A stretch of 36,677 bases of DNA, taken from positions 1-36,677 of the forward strand of contig NZ_BDLU01000025.1 of the NCBI RefSeq assembly GCF_006538165.1. The letters run 5' to 3'. The position numbers and the translations under genes were made by a program. The DNA is from Komagataeibacter diospyri. GTDB lineage: Bacteria; Pseudomonadota; Alphaproteobacteria; Acetobacterales; Acetobacteraceae. Below the pieces are notes generated by a model that made no database searches, was not told the DNA's origin, and saw only the letters and a list, made by a program, of their open reading frames with translations. Position 1 is the first letter of the stretch, and each line of letters begins with the position of its first letter. This document shows, piece by piece, positions 27,492 through 35,222 of this stretch.

Positions 27492-27796
27492 ACCGCTTCC
27501 GGGTAAAACCCGACTGCGTAAAGGAATTCGAACAACGCTGGCTGGCTCGCGACGTGCTGCTCAGGACCGTACCCGGCTTCGTCAGTTTCCAGTTCCTGCG
27601 TGGACCGGCACATGAGGATCACGTTCTTTACGCATCGCACACCGTATGGGTGTCCCATGCGGCATTTGGCGCATGGACGCAGTCGGAACAGTTCCGGCAG
27701 GCCCATGCACAGGCAGGCAGGGGCACGGTCCTGACAATTGGTCCACCGGTATTCGAGGGTTTCGACGTATTGCAGGATATAACCGCGAGTAATTGA
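27476..27796 (+). CDS. IsdG-type heme-degrading monooxygenase
   Basis: 106 residues of the antibiotic-biosynthesis-monooxygenase (ABM) fold. The three residues essential in IsdG-type enzymes fall at matching places: Asn6 (in YIAMNRF), Trp67 (in FGAWTQS) and His77 (in FRQAHAQ), the His being the heme ligand. Family members open heme to staphylobilin, mycobilin or biliverdin-type products. GAGGAAA lies 7 bases before the ATG, inside the end of hmuV, so it is cotranslated with the importer. It is the second heme-opening enzyme of this locus, unrelated to the HemO-type one. Confidence 0.8.
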   Translation: MYIAMNRFRVKPDCVKEFEQRWLARDVLLRTVPGFVSFQFLRGPAHEDHVLYASHTVWVSHAAFGAWTQSEQFRQAHAQAGRGTVLTIGPPVFEGFDVLQDITASN

Positions 27797-28159
27797 AAGG
27801 GATATGGCGGCGGAAAGACGTCCGCCTCATGCGATCATTCCGACGGACTGACATGCGGGGCCAGCAGGTGGCCCTGCATGCCTGCGGCCATATGTCGCTT
27901 TGACCCCGGTTCGCGTTTGAACCCGTCATATCTGGCCACCGGCCCTGGCCGGGTGCCCCCATTGGGCTGTCCGAAATGGCTGCCATTGGTTTTGTTCGGA
28001 TGCCAATGCTGCGAAACCACCGGCTTCCATCCAGCATTACGCTGTCGATGGGCTATGGGGCAGGGTGGCAGGTTACCCGGCGTGCCACGCACTTGCGCAG
28101 GGACTGCCTGCATTCTGGGATTTTCTTTGAGTTGAAGCACAGCTTCCCAGTTCCACCCG
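27797..28159. other. Gap between the heme operon and the TetR gene
   Basis: It holds the hairpin at 27806-27826. A minus-strand frame running from inside the TetR gene to 27835 stays open for its last 110 codons (it includes HFGQPNGGTRPGPVARYDGF), but I recognise no family and see no good ribosome site, so it is not called. Confidence 0.45.
27806..27826 (+). terminator. Hairpin after the heme operon
   Basis: GGCGG (27806-27810) pairs with CCGCC (27822-27826), extended by CG/CG around a purine loop, ten bases after the stop. A weak U-content follows. Confidence 0.4.
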
Positions 28160-28750
28160 TTATCGCAGGGCGTCATCAAGAAGGTCTTCAAGCGACATGT
28201 CTTCTCCCTGACTGGATAGCAAGACATCCAGAAAGCCATCAATGGCCAGAACAGCCAGACCATGCACCTTTCCCCAATGGGCCGCACGTGTTCCGGTACG
28301 TGTCCGCTGTGGCGGGTGATCTTTCAGATTATCGATCAGAAGGGTAAGCATCCGTGACGTCCGGGTCGAGGCTGTGGCAAGGATCGGGTCTTTCCGGTCA
28401 ATCACATCACTTCGGAACATCAGGGTAAACAGGCCAGGATTGTTAATGGCAAAGCGCACATAGACCAGACCGGCTGCATGGGCACCTTTTTCAAGAACGG
28501 GTTCGAGGGCTGCTGCAAGTTCTTCATAGCCTGTCGTCGCAAGCGCGCTCAGCAGGCCCGTCAGGTTTCCGAAATGCGGCGCGGCAGCAGCCGAGGAGAC
28601 TCCAGCATGGCGCGTGATGGCGCGCAGGCCAAGGACGGAGATTCCCTGCTGTTCAAGCAGGGTACGGGCCGAACGGAGGAGCTCGGCCCGCAGATCCCCA
28701 TGATGGTAATTTTTCCGGACTTTCCGAGGTTCCATTACCTGCACTTCCAT
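28160..28750 (-). CDS. TetR-family transcriptional regulator
   Basis: 196 residues (191 from a second ATG at 28735, which has GGAAG 8 bases upstream and may be the true start). The N-terminal DNA-binding domain reads YHHGDLRAELLRSARTLLEQ, then LRAITRHAGVSSAAAAPHFG as the helix-turn-helix. The C-terminal ligand domain (VYVRFAINNPGLFTLMFR, HGLAVLAIDGFL) is the TetR_C_33/WHG type. It faces the secreted lipase gene across a 117-base gap with a palindrome, so it most likely represses the lipase and itself. The inducer is unknown. Confidence 0.88.
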   Translation of the reverse strand: MEVQVMEPRKVRKNYHHGDLRAELLRSARTLLEQQGISVLGLRAITRHAGVSSAAAAPHFGNLTGLLSALATTGYEELAAALEPVLEKGAHAAGLVYVRFAINNPGLFTLMFRSDVIDRKDPILATASTRTSRMLTLLIDNLKDHPPQRTRTGTRAAHWGKVHGLAVLAIDGFLDVLLSSQGEDMSLEDLLDDALR

Positions 28751-28777
28751 GATCGGCCTGCCCGCCCGCCATCATCC

Positions 28778-28816
28778 TTGACAACAGGTCCATGGAGGAA
28801 TCTTATCATTGATAAG
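28778..28816 (+). promoter_or_regulatory. Lipase promoter with TetR-type operator
   Basis: TTGACA (28778-28783) and TCTTAT (28801-28806) are 17 bases apart, a plausible -35/-10 pair for the lipase. The perfect palindrome CTTATCATTGATAAG (28802-28816) overlaps the -10, where a bound TetR repressor would block polymerase. Confidence 0.6.
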
Positions 28817-28867
28817 TTTGACTTTCAGGGCCGGTCAAGGAAAGATCGCACCGCAAAAGGATTTATC

Positions 28868-30049
28868 ATGCTCTTTCGTCGTTCCAGCCTTACAGTCGCA
28901 GGTCTGCTTGCAGGTATATGTTGCTCTGCCCTGGCGGTCGGTGCCCATGCCGCCCCTGCCCAGATCAGACCTGGCACGCTGAGTGCATCTGAACCACTGG
29001 CACCGTCTTTCAGTCTGCCTGACGCCGGGCGGTCCGTGCGGATCACCTACCTGTCAACGAATGGCGTGACAGGCAGGGGCCTTGTTCCCGTAACGGCGGA
29101 AGTCATCCTGCCTGCGGACAAGCCGCCGGCAGGGGGCTGGCCGATCGTTGCCTGGGCCCATGGTACGGTGGGGGTGGCCGACCATTGCGCGCCGTCCAAC
29201 AATCCGTGGACCGAACGCAACCGTCACTATCTGTCTGAATGGATGAAACGTGGCTTTGCCGTGGTCGGTACCGATTATCAGGGACTGGGCACGCCTGGCA
29301 CGCATGCCTATCTCGATACCCGTGTAGAGGCCTACAGCCTTCTGGACGGCGTGCGCGCGGCACTTGCTGGCATTCCGGGACTGCAGAACAGGATCATGAT
29401 TGTCGGGCAGTCGCAGGGCGGCGGCGCGGCCTTTGCGTCGGCGGCGTTTGCGCCCGCTTATGCGCCCGAACTGGATATCCGGGGCACGGTGGCCACGGGT
29501 GCGCCTTATATCACGCCTGAACTGCTACAGCAGATGACCGCGCTGGATCAGGCAAAGGGCGGCTACAATCCTGTCATGGTCTATGCCCTGTATCTTGCAC
29601 AGGGTCTTGCGGGCTATGATGCTGGTTTCCGACCGGAAGACACTTTTACCCCGAAAGCGATGTCCGCCTATCAGGCTGCTGCGGGTCTATGTGTGCATGA
29701 ACTGACGGATAAGGTGAAGACGGATGGGCTGAATTTTAGCAACTCCCTGAAGCCGGATTTTTTAAAGACGCTTGCGCCAGCCCTGATGGCAATGAAGTAT
29801 CCGACCATGAAGCTGCCCCAGCCACTGTTCATGGGAATAGGCGAACTGGACCGCGATGTGCCGCCGCCGTTGCAGTTGGGTCTTGTCAAAGCGGCCTGCG
29901 CTGCGGGGACAATTGTACAGGCGCATGTCTACAAGGGACTGAACCATGACCAGACCGTCAATGCATCCCTGCCGGATTCAGCTGCGTTCACGACGGCAGT
30001 CATGGTGGGCCAGCCGGTAACACCGCAGTGCAGTCCGATTCCTGAATAA
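28868..30049 (+). CDS. Secreted lipase/esterase, alpha/beta hydrolase (LIP family)
   Basis: 393 residues from the ATG at 28868; the frame is open to 28478, but that part overlaps the TetR gene and has no homology. A signal peptide (RRSSLTVAGLLAGICCSALA, cut near AHA-AP at 28-29) sends it to the periplasm or outside. The oxyanion region is IVAWAHGTVG. The nucleophile is Ser182 in GQSQGG, the acid probably Asp328 in GELDRDVP, and the base His360 in GLNHDQT. Cysteine pairs are likely in HCAPS and CVHEL. The layout matches the secretory lipase family (PF03583), which cleaves acyl esters. It is divergent from a TetR gene that probably controls it. Confidence 0.85.
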   Translation: MLFRRSSLTVAGLLAGICCSALAVGAHAAPAQIRPGTLSASEPLAPSFSLPDAGRSVRITYLSTNGVTGRGLVPVTAEVILPADKPPAGGWPIVAWAHGTVGVADHCAPSNNPWTERNRHYLSEWMKRGFAVVGTDYQGLGTPGTHAYLDTRVEAYSLLDGVRAALAGIPGLQNRIMIVGQSQGGGAAFASAAFAPAYAPELDIRGTVATGAPYITPELLQQMTALDQAKGGYNPVMVYALYLAQGLAGYDAGFRPEDTFTPKAMSAYQAAAGLCVHELTDKVKTDGLNFSNSLKPDFLKTLAPALMAMKYPTMKLPQPLFMGIGELDRDVPPPLQLGLVKAACAAGTIVQAHVYKGLNHDQTVNASLPDSAAFTTAVMVGQPVTPQCSPIPE

Positions 30050-30064
30050 ATATCTGAAGACCGG

Positions 30065-30097
30065 CTGGATCAGGTGGAAACGGGGTGCCTGATCCAG
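30065..30097 (+). terminator. Stem-loop after the lipase gene
   Basis: CTGGATCAGG (30065-30074) pairs perfectly with CCTGATCCAG (30088-30097), 16 bases past the stop. The 10-base-pair stem is strong but has no U-run. Confidence 0.5.
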
Positions 30098-30297
30098 TCG
30101 TGTCATAACCGGGCCTTTGTTGAATTCCGTGGTTTTCCTGGCCGGTCTGTCAGTAGGGTATCGTTGCTTTTAAGTCGTACGGTTGAATGGACATAGACTG
30201 GTCGTTTCTGAATATTACTTGTGTAAATCTTTAAATATTATTTAATGTTTTGGTTGTTTTACTGAAAGATTCGGTCGAGACAGGCATCTTCACAAGA

Positions 30298-30559
30298 ATG
30301 GATAGTCGAATTGACGACCAACAGACTGAACATTTAAGGAATAAAAGTGGCGGAACACAGGCCCATACCGCCCGCGCAGCAGGTGTGAACACAGCCAGCA
30401 TATCAGTCCTGGGAAACGGGCACGACAGAAGTTCCGAAACCTCAGCTTTTCAAGCTGGCAAGGCATTTTAAGGTCTCCAAGCTGGAATTTCTTGGTCGAC
30501 ATCCGCCAAAAATTGTAGCGCTTTATGATAATAAATCGTCACCGGATCTGCAATATTAA
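30298..30559 (+). pseudogene. XRE-family regulator with a frameshift
   Basis: From ATG 30298 the frame reads HLRNKSGGTQAHTARAAGVN, then TASISV, the N-terminal helices of a Cro/CI-type DNA-binding domain. At about 30409 one base too many shifts the frame; skipping it gives WETGTTEVPKPQLFKLARHF and KVSKLEFLG, the expected continuation (SIS.WE.G...P....L..LAK.F.VS...L). The combined frame ends at TAA 30557-30559 after about 87 codons. As it stands the protein would stop at 30469-30471, missing the last helices. Programmed frameshift is unlikely without a slippery site. The composition is AT-rich and unlike the lipase side. Confidence 0.6.
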
Positions 30560-30920
30560 GGTGAATGCGCAATACATTTCTGCGGTGGCGGTATGACATT
30601 GCTGCTTTTAATTTCAGAAGCTGTGTATGTGCAGGCCTATAGTGAATTGCAGAGTAAAAAAGAATTTCATTGCCATAAAGGATCTGGATAATCGTGCCGT
30701 AACTATTGAAAAAAAGCGATTTCTCAGTTTTATTGTTCCAGTGAGGTACATGATACCTATGGGCCGGGTCATAATGACTACAAACAGGCAACGCTAATCC
30801 AGATGCCTGACAGCAGTGACTGGGCTATCGTTGAAGCCCTGCAGAACCAGGATTTTCCCGAAGATAATTCAATATTCGACTGTAGCCCAGAAAGATATCA
30901 GGCAGGTTCGGGACCGGATC
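30560..30920. other. AT-rich gap
   Basis: No recognisable product. A minus-strand frame (30468-30791) and broken plus-strand frames have no motifs. Composition resembles the frameshifted regulator and the following orphan gene, so the whole 30170-31300 stretch may be a decayed foreign segment. Confidence 0.45.
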
Positions 30921-31295
30921 ATGATTACAGATGGACAATTCGATGAACTGGTGGCCAAGGGACCGATTAAACCTGGGAACGTCGCGGTTGAAAATGTTGC
31001 CAGAGTAGCACAAACCGATGAGATTATGGCCTTGGCACACACGGTGACGATCCAGTTCTCGACAGACAGGCGGCGGGAAATTACTTATACTGATTACAAC
31101 CTGTTCGAATGTATCGAGCCTCCTGTCGATGTGCATTATCCTTACGGTGGAAATGGCGACGATGAACCGATCATGATTATGCTGCCGTATGAAGGTTATC
31201 GTCGGACTGTGTTCTTTAACCGGGATATGCTGGATTATATTTCGTTCCCAATATTCAAAATAGATCGGGATAAATTCACAAATTATAATAAATAA
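30921..31295 (+). CDS. Hypothetical protein, AT-rich orphan
   Basis: 124 residues from ATG 30921; the frame is open to 30816, which would add 35 residues. It is not recognised. It is acidic in the middle (ECIEPPVDVHYPYGGNGDDE) and ends in an aromatic, basic stretch (FPIFKIDRDKFTNYNK). No signal peptide, membrane helix or known motif is seen, so a small soluble cytoplasmic protein is likely. The ribosome site is poor at either start. Codon use is AT-rich compared with the lipase and nucleoside genes around it. It may be a real accessory gene or a leftover. Confidence 0.45.
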   Translation: MITDGQFDELVAKGPIKPGNVAVENVARVAQTDEIMALAHTVTIQFSTDRRREITYTDYNLFECIEPPVDVHYPYGGNGDDEPIMIMLPYEGYRRTVFFNRDMLDYISFPIFKIDRDKFTNYNK

Positions 31296-31352
31296 TAGAA
31301 TAATAAAGGTGGCTGTTTGTGCTGGATTCAGTATGAAGATTAGGAAAACGTT

Positions 31353-31399
31353 GTAACCGGATATACGGGCATGCGGGTTTTACCCGGTTACATGCCCGT
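31353..31399. terminator. Two overlapping inverted repeats between convergent genes
   Basis: GTAACCGG (31353-31360) pairs with CCGGTTAC (31384-31391). ACGGGCATG (31365-31373) pairs with CATGCCCGT (31391-31399). The two stems interlock and cannot form as simple hairpins at once. The site lies between the plus-strand orphan gene and the minus-strand nucleoside hydrolase, where a two-way terminator would be expected. Confidence 0.45.
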
Positions 31400-31406
31400 T
31401 ACTATA

Positions 31407-32348
31407 TCAGGGCAGGCGGCTTAACCGTGCCAGTACCACCTTCCATAATGCCGCACTGTCTACTTCACGCAGGAAAAGAGCATTGTGCGGACGGTCTGTC
31501 ACTTGCCACCAGTCCACGGCCGTGGCCCCCTGCATGAGGGGGCTGTCCACCTCGACTGAAACATTGACCATGCGGCCTGCAAACAGGTCCGGTGCCAGCA
31601 GCCAGCCGATGGTGCAGGGATCATGCAGGGGGGCGCCATCCCATCCATATTTTTCAAGGTCAAACCGTTCGGAAAATCCCAGCATGCTGACCGCGGCCTG
31701 CGCACAGCGTCCGGGCAGCGCACGCAGGCTGGCCAGACGTGACGGGCTGATCAGGAATTGATGTGTGATATCCAGCGGGACCAGCGTCAGTGGTATCTGC
31801 CTGCGCAATACAATATCCGCCGCATCGGGATCGGCAAATATATTGAACTCGGCATTGGGGGTGATGTTCCCACATTCGGAATAGGCCCCGCCCATGGAGA
31901 CAACCTGCCGGATGCGTGGCGCGATGTCAGGCGCCTTGATCAGGGCTACGGCAAGGTTGGTCATGGGGCCAAGGGTGACTACGGTTATACTGCCCGCAGG
32001 ATGGGCCCTGATTGTATCAATCAGGAAATCCACGGCGTGTCCGGCCTGTGGGGGCCGCGTCGGTTGTGGCAGGTCCGGTCCATCCATGCCAGTCCGTCCA
32101 TGCACGTGTTCGGCCGTGATGGGCGTGCGGCGCAGGGGGGTGGCGCATCCGGCGTGGACAGGAATATCTGGTCGTTCCGCCAGTTCCAGGATCTTGCAGG
32201 CGTTTGTGGCGGTCTGGCTGACCGGTACGTTGCCCGCCACGGTGGATAGCCCAAGGACTTTCAGATCCGGGGACGCCAGCGCCATCATGATGGCAATGGC
32301 GTCATCCTGACCCGGATCCGTGTCGATTATGATCTTTTGCACATCCAC
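31407..32348 (-). CDS. Inosine-uridine-type nucleoside N-ribohydrolase
   Basis: 313 residues. The calcium and ribose-binding signature DTDPGQDDA is at residues 9-17, the main diagnostic of the IunH/RihA family. The middle motifs VTLGPMTNLAVAL and VVSMGGAY with NITPNAEFNIFADPDAA, and the C-terminal LHDPCT, complete the active site. It cleaves nucleosides to base and ribose in the cytoplasm; base preference cannot be told by eye. It follows the nucleoside transporter gene by 31 bases on the same strand, so uptake and cleavage are made together. Confidence 0.9.
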   Translation of the reverse strand: MDVQKIIIDTDPGQDDAIAIMMALASPDLKVLGLSTVAGNVPVSQTATNACKILELAERPDIPVHAGCATPLRRTPITAEHVHGRTGMDGPDLPQPTRPPQAGHAVDFLIDTIRAHPAGSITVVTLGPMTNLAVALIKAPDIAPRIRQVVSMGGAYSECGNITPNAEFNIFADPDAADIVLRRQIPLTLVPLDITHQFLISPSRLASLRALPGRCAQAAVSMLGFSERFDLEKYGWDGAPLHDPCTIGWLLAPDLFAGRMVNVSVEVDSPLMQGATAVDWWQVTDRPHNALFLREVDSAALWKVVLARLSRLP

Positions 32349-32379
32349 TTGGGTTTCATTCCTTATCTGCGGTTGGGCA

Positions 32380-33615
32380 TTACTGGATGATGATACCAGC
32401 TATCGCCGCACTCAGCAGGTTGGATAGCACGCCTGCCAGTACGGCGCGGGCGCTCCTGCGGGCGACTTCTTCGCGTCGGTCAGGGCACTGGCTGCCGAAT
32501 GCCGCTACCAGCAGGCCGATGGAACTCAGGTTGGCAAAGCCACATAGTGCGAATGACGCAATCGCGGCAGCCCGGGGCGATAGCACACCGCCCCGTATGT
32601 CGGGCCCAAGATGAAGATAGGCCACGAATTCGTTGACCACCATTTTCAGCCCCAGCACCGACCCAACGGTACCACATTCGGCTACTGGCACGCCAAGCAG
32701 CCATGCGACCGGGGCGAACAGCAGCCCCATAAGGTATTCCAGCGACTGGGCAGGGCACCCGACCGTCCCGCCAATCCCCTGCAATATCCCATTGACCAGC
32801 GCGATCAGCCCGATACAGGCAACCAGCATGGCGGCGACTGATATGGCGGTGCGCGTGCCATTCAGCGCACCTTCCATGACGGCTTCAAAAAAAGCACTGT
32901 GATAGGCGGTATTACCGGTGGAAAGCGGGATGGCGGGCGCGCCGGGGGGGCGTGGTTCAAGCAGCTTGGCAAAAAGCAGCCCACCAGGTATGGCCATGAA
33001 GGATGCCGCGACAAGGTAATGCGCCGGAATACCCAGCCCGACATATCCGACCAGCGTTGCGCCTGACACGGATGCCGTACCACTGCACAGCACGCTGAAC
33101 AGTTCCGTCCCGCCCATGGTGGCAAGGTAGGGACCCAGGGCGACCGGCAGTTCGCTTTGCCCGACAAAGATGGTGATGATGGCGCCAAACGATTCAACGG
33201 GCGATGTCCCGGCAAGCCATTGTACCCCGCGTCCGGATACACGTGCGAAGACCTGCATGATGCCGCAATGGTACAGGATGGCGATCAGGGCGCTGACATA
33301 AACCAGTGATGGCAGTACCTGGAAGGCAAAGACATAGCCTTCCCCCGGAAAGATCGTATTCATCTGCGGCCCGACCAGCGCGCCAAACAGGAATCGTCCG
33401 CCTTCGTCTCCGTATGTCAGCAGGCGTGTCACCATGTCCGATACCGTGCGCAGTAGCGCCCGCCCGGCCGGTATGCGCAGGACAGTAAACCCTATGGCGA
33501 TCTGAAGCCCAAGGCAGGCAAGGATGATACGCGGCCTGATCTGCCTGCGATCAGCCGAGAAGAGGATGCCCGTGCACACCAGAAGTATGATACCAATACA
33601 TCCACGGATATGCAT
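32380..33615 (-). CDS. Concentrative nucleoside transporter (NupC family)
   Basis: 411 residues, about ten hydrophobic segments, inner membrane. Family marks are GQSELPVALGPYL (substrate-site helix hairpin), GTASVSGATLVGYVGLGIPAHYL, the MVVNEFVAYLHL segment and GFANLSSIGLLVAAFG. Members import nucleosides with protons or sodium. With the hydrolase just downstream it forms a nucleoside salvage pair. The ATG at 33613-33615 faces a 128-base divergent gap shared with the cytochrome c peroxidase gene. Confidence 0.92.
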   Translation of the reverse strand: MHIRGCIGIILLVCTGILFSADRRQIRPRIILACLGLQIAIGFTVLRIPAGRALLRTVSDMVTRLLTYGDEGGRFLFGALVGPQMNTIFPGEGYVFAFQVLPSLVYVSALIAILYHCGIMQVFARVSGRGVQWLAGTSPVESFGAIITIFVGQSELPVALGPYLATMGGTELFSVLCSGTASVSGATLVGYVGLGIPAHYLVAASFMAIPGGLLFAKLLEPRPPGAPAIPLSTGNTAYHSAFFEAVMEGALNGTRTAISVAAMLVACIGLIALVNGILQGIGGTVGCPAQSLEYLMGLLFAPVAWLLGVPVAECGTVGSVLGLKMVVNEFVAYLHLGPDIRGGVLSPRAAAIASFALCGFANLSSIGLLVAAFGSQCPDRREEVARRSARAVLAGVLSNLLSAAIAGIIIQ

Positions 33616-33671
33616 GAAGCCGCCTTCAGGAAGCAGGGAGATAGGTTTTGGTAACGGTTTTCTGGCTATGT

Positions 33672-33689
33672 TGTTAATTTAACGTAACA
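33672..33689. promoter_or_regulatory. Inverted repeat in the divergent gap
   Basis: TGTTA (33672-33676) and TAACA (33685-33689) are 8 bases apart in an AT-rich patch between the nucleoside transporter and the peroxidase. It could be a regulator site for either gene; evidence is slight. Confidence 0.28.
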
Positions 33690-33743
33690 TTGTATGGGAT
33701 CGCGTCAAGCCGTAAGGTCATTTCACATCTATCTGCATGAAAA

Positions 33744-35009
33744 ATGAACACCATGGTTTCCCAGTTGTTCAGGATTGCCCTACGCGGCATGTATGTCATT
33801 TTCGCCCTGATGATGGTGATGGCGGCTCCGGCACAGGTGACGCAGGGGAAACCGCTGTCACGTGTTCAGGCCCGTAGCCGTGCGCAGGCACTTGGCGTGC
33901 TCGGTCGTGACCTGTTTCATGACGCCCGATTATCGGCATCGGGACATATGGCCTGTTCTTCCTGCCATGATGATGCCCATGCCTTTGCGCCAGCCAATAA
34001 CCTGCCGGTGCAGTACGGTGGCCCGGACATGCACCGGCAGGGGCACCGGGCGGTGCCATCGCTTATGTATCTGCAGGATGTGCCCCAGTTTGCCGAACAT
34101 TTCTTTGATTCAGAAGATGAAGCCGACGAAAGTCCGGATAATGGTCCCACCGGGGGGCTGACATGGGATGGCAGGGTGGATACAGCGCGGGGGCAGGGGG
34201 AAATCCCGCTGCTTTCGCCCTATGAAATGGCGAATACCAGCCGGAGGGCTGTCCTGCGGCGGGCACTGGCCGCAGGCTACGGTCCGCGTCTGGATGCGCT
34301 GGCCCTTATCCCTGCGGATGACCGGTTTGGCCTGATTGTGGAAGCCCTGGCCACCTATCAGCAGGAATCCGGGCTTTTTTATCCCTATACCAGCAAATAT
34401 GATGCGGTGCTGGCAGGTCGGGCGCGGCTTTCCCCGCAGGAAGCATGGGGGCGGGACCTGTTTGAACGGGTGGATAAGGGTAACTGTGCATCATGTCATG
34501 TCAGCCAGACCGGGCATGACGGTACGCCGCCCCAGTTTACGGATTATGGGCTGATAGCCCTTGGGGTGCCGCGTAATTATGCAATCGGCCTGAATGCAAA
34601 TCCGGCCTATTTCGACCTGGGGCTATGTGGACCGGACCGGACCGATCTGTCTGATCACCCGGAATATTGCGGACTGTTCCGCACGCCATCGTTGCGCAAT
34701 GTGGCGACGCGACATGTCTTTTTCCATAACGGCGTGATCCATTCCCTGCGGCAGGCCGTCGCCTTTTATGTGTTGCGCGATGTCCGGCCACAGATGTGGT
34801 ACCCAACCGGGCCGGATGGCAGGGTGCGGATCTATGATGACCTGCCCGTGCGTTTTCATCCCAATATCAACATGGATCCACCCTTTGGTCCCCGGCCCGG
34901 TAACCAGCCTGCTTTATCCGACGATGAGATCGATGCCGTTGTCGCGTTTCTTGGAACCCTGACGGATGGATATGTCCGCCCCGTGGGGGACGTGGTGATT
35001 AAGAGGTGA
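33744..35009 (+). CDS. Di-heme cytochrome c peroxidase (CcpA/MauG family)
   Basis: 421 residues. An N-terminal signal (IALRGMYVIFALMMVMAAPA) exports it to the periplasm. Two heme c attachment motifs, CSSCH (71-75) and CASCH (248-252), with FRTPSLRNVATRHVFFHNG (313-330) give the family's two-domain plan. Members reduce hydrogen peroxide with electrons from cytochromes, or, in the MauG branch, oxidise a protein partner. An insertion of acidic residues near 122-133 (FDSEDEADESPDNG) is less usual. The gene is alone; it is divergent from the nucleoside transporter and convergent with a phosphoesterase. Confidence 0.9.
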   Translation: MNTMVSQLFRIALRGMYVIFALMMVMAAPAQVTQGKPLSRVQARSRAQALGVLGRDLFHDARLSASGHMACSSCHDDAHAFAPANNLPVQYGGPDMHRQGHRAVPSLMYLQDVPQFAEHFFDSEDEADESPDNGPTGGLTWDGRVDTARGQGEIPLLSPYEMANTSRRAVLRRALAAGYGPRLDALALIPADDRFGLIVEALATYQQESGLFYPYTSKYDAVLAGRARLSPQEAWGRDLFERVDKGNCASCHVSQTGHDGTPPQFTDYGLIALGVPRNYAIGLNANPAYFDLGLCGPDRTDLSDHPEYCGLFRTPSLRNVATRHVFFHNGVIHSLRQAVAFYVLRDVRPQMWYPTGPDGRVRIYDDLPVRFHPNINMDPPFGPRPGNQPALSDDEIDAVVAFLGTLTDGYVRPVGDVVIKR

Positions 35010-35053
35010 TCGGTTGACAAGCCTACCTGTGAAACATCGTGCAAATTATCAGG

Positions 35054-35131
35054 AAGTTTTCTGGTGAAGCTTTTTTTCAACAAGCATTCAGAAATACAGC
35101 CTTTTTCAAAAAGGCTGCACCCAAAAAACTT
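35054..35131. repeat. REP-like palindromic element with two inner hairpins
   Basis: Outer arms AAGTTTT..GGTG (from 35054) and CACCCAAAAAACTT (35118-35131) are inverted copies. Inside are a bulged hairpin (GAAGCTT at 35066-35072 with AAGCATTC at 35082-35089) and a near-perfect one (35097-35106 with 35108-35117, ten pairs around one base). Similar two-hairpin intergenic elements occur in acetic acid bacteria as I remember them. Here it could also act as a two-way terminator. Confidence 0.6.
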
Positions 35132-35162
35132 TCGTTTTTTAACATGCATATCTGCGTCAGCC

Positions 35163-35191
35163 CCGGCTGTCCCCGCAGGGTGGACAGCCGG
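35163..35191. terminator. Strong stem-loop between convergent genes
   Basis: CCGGCTGTCC (35163-35172) pairs perfectly with GGACAGCCGG (35182-35191) around nine bases. It lies between the stops of the peroxidase and the phosphoesterase and probably ends one or both transcripts. Confidence 0.55.
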
Positions 35192-35222
35192 TCATGCGGG
35201 AAGGGAGCGATTGGCAGGCAGC

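Noticed and set aside
27835..28287. Minus-strand open frame after the TetR gene
   Set aside because: No recognisable family, no good ribosome site, and part overlaps the TetR coding region; left as an unresolved frame.
28478..28867. N-terminal extension of the lipase frame
   Set aside because: It overlaps the TetR gene on the other strand, has no homology, and a signal peptide begins at the ATG at 28868.
30298..30471. IS21 IstA-like N-terminus
   Set aside because: The first part can be lined up loosely with IstA, but joining the next frame gives a much better Cro/CI-type domain.
31353..31399. Classical H-type pseudoknot
   Set aside because: The loop that should cross the first stem has no bases and the inter-stem loop has about ten, so the usual fold is not geometrically likely; alternative stems are simpler.
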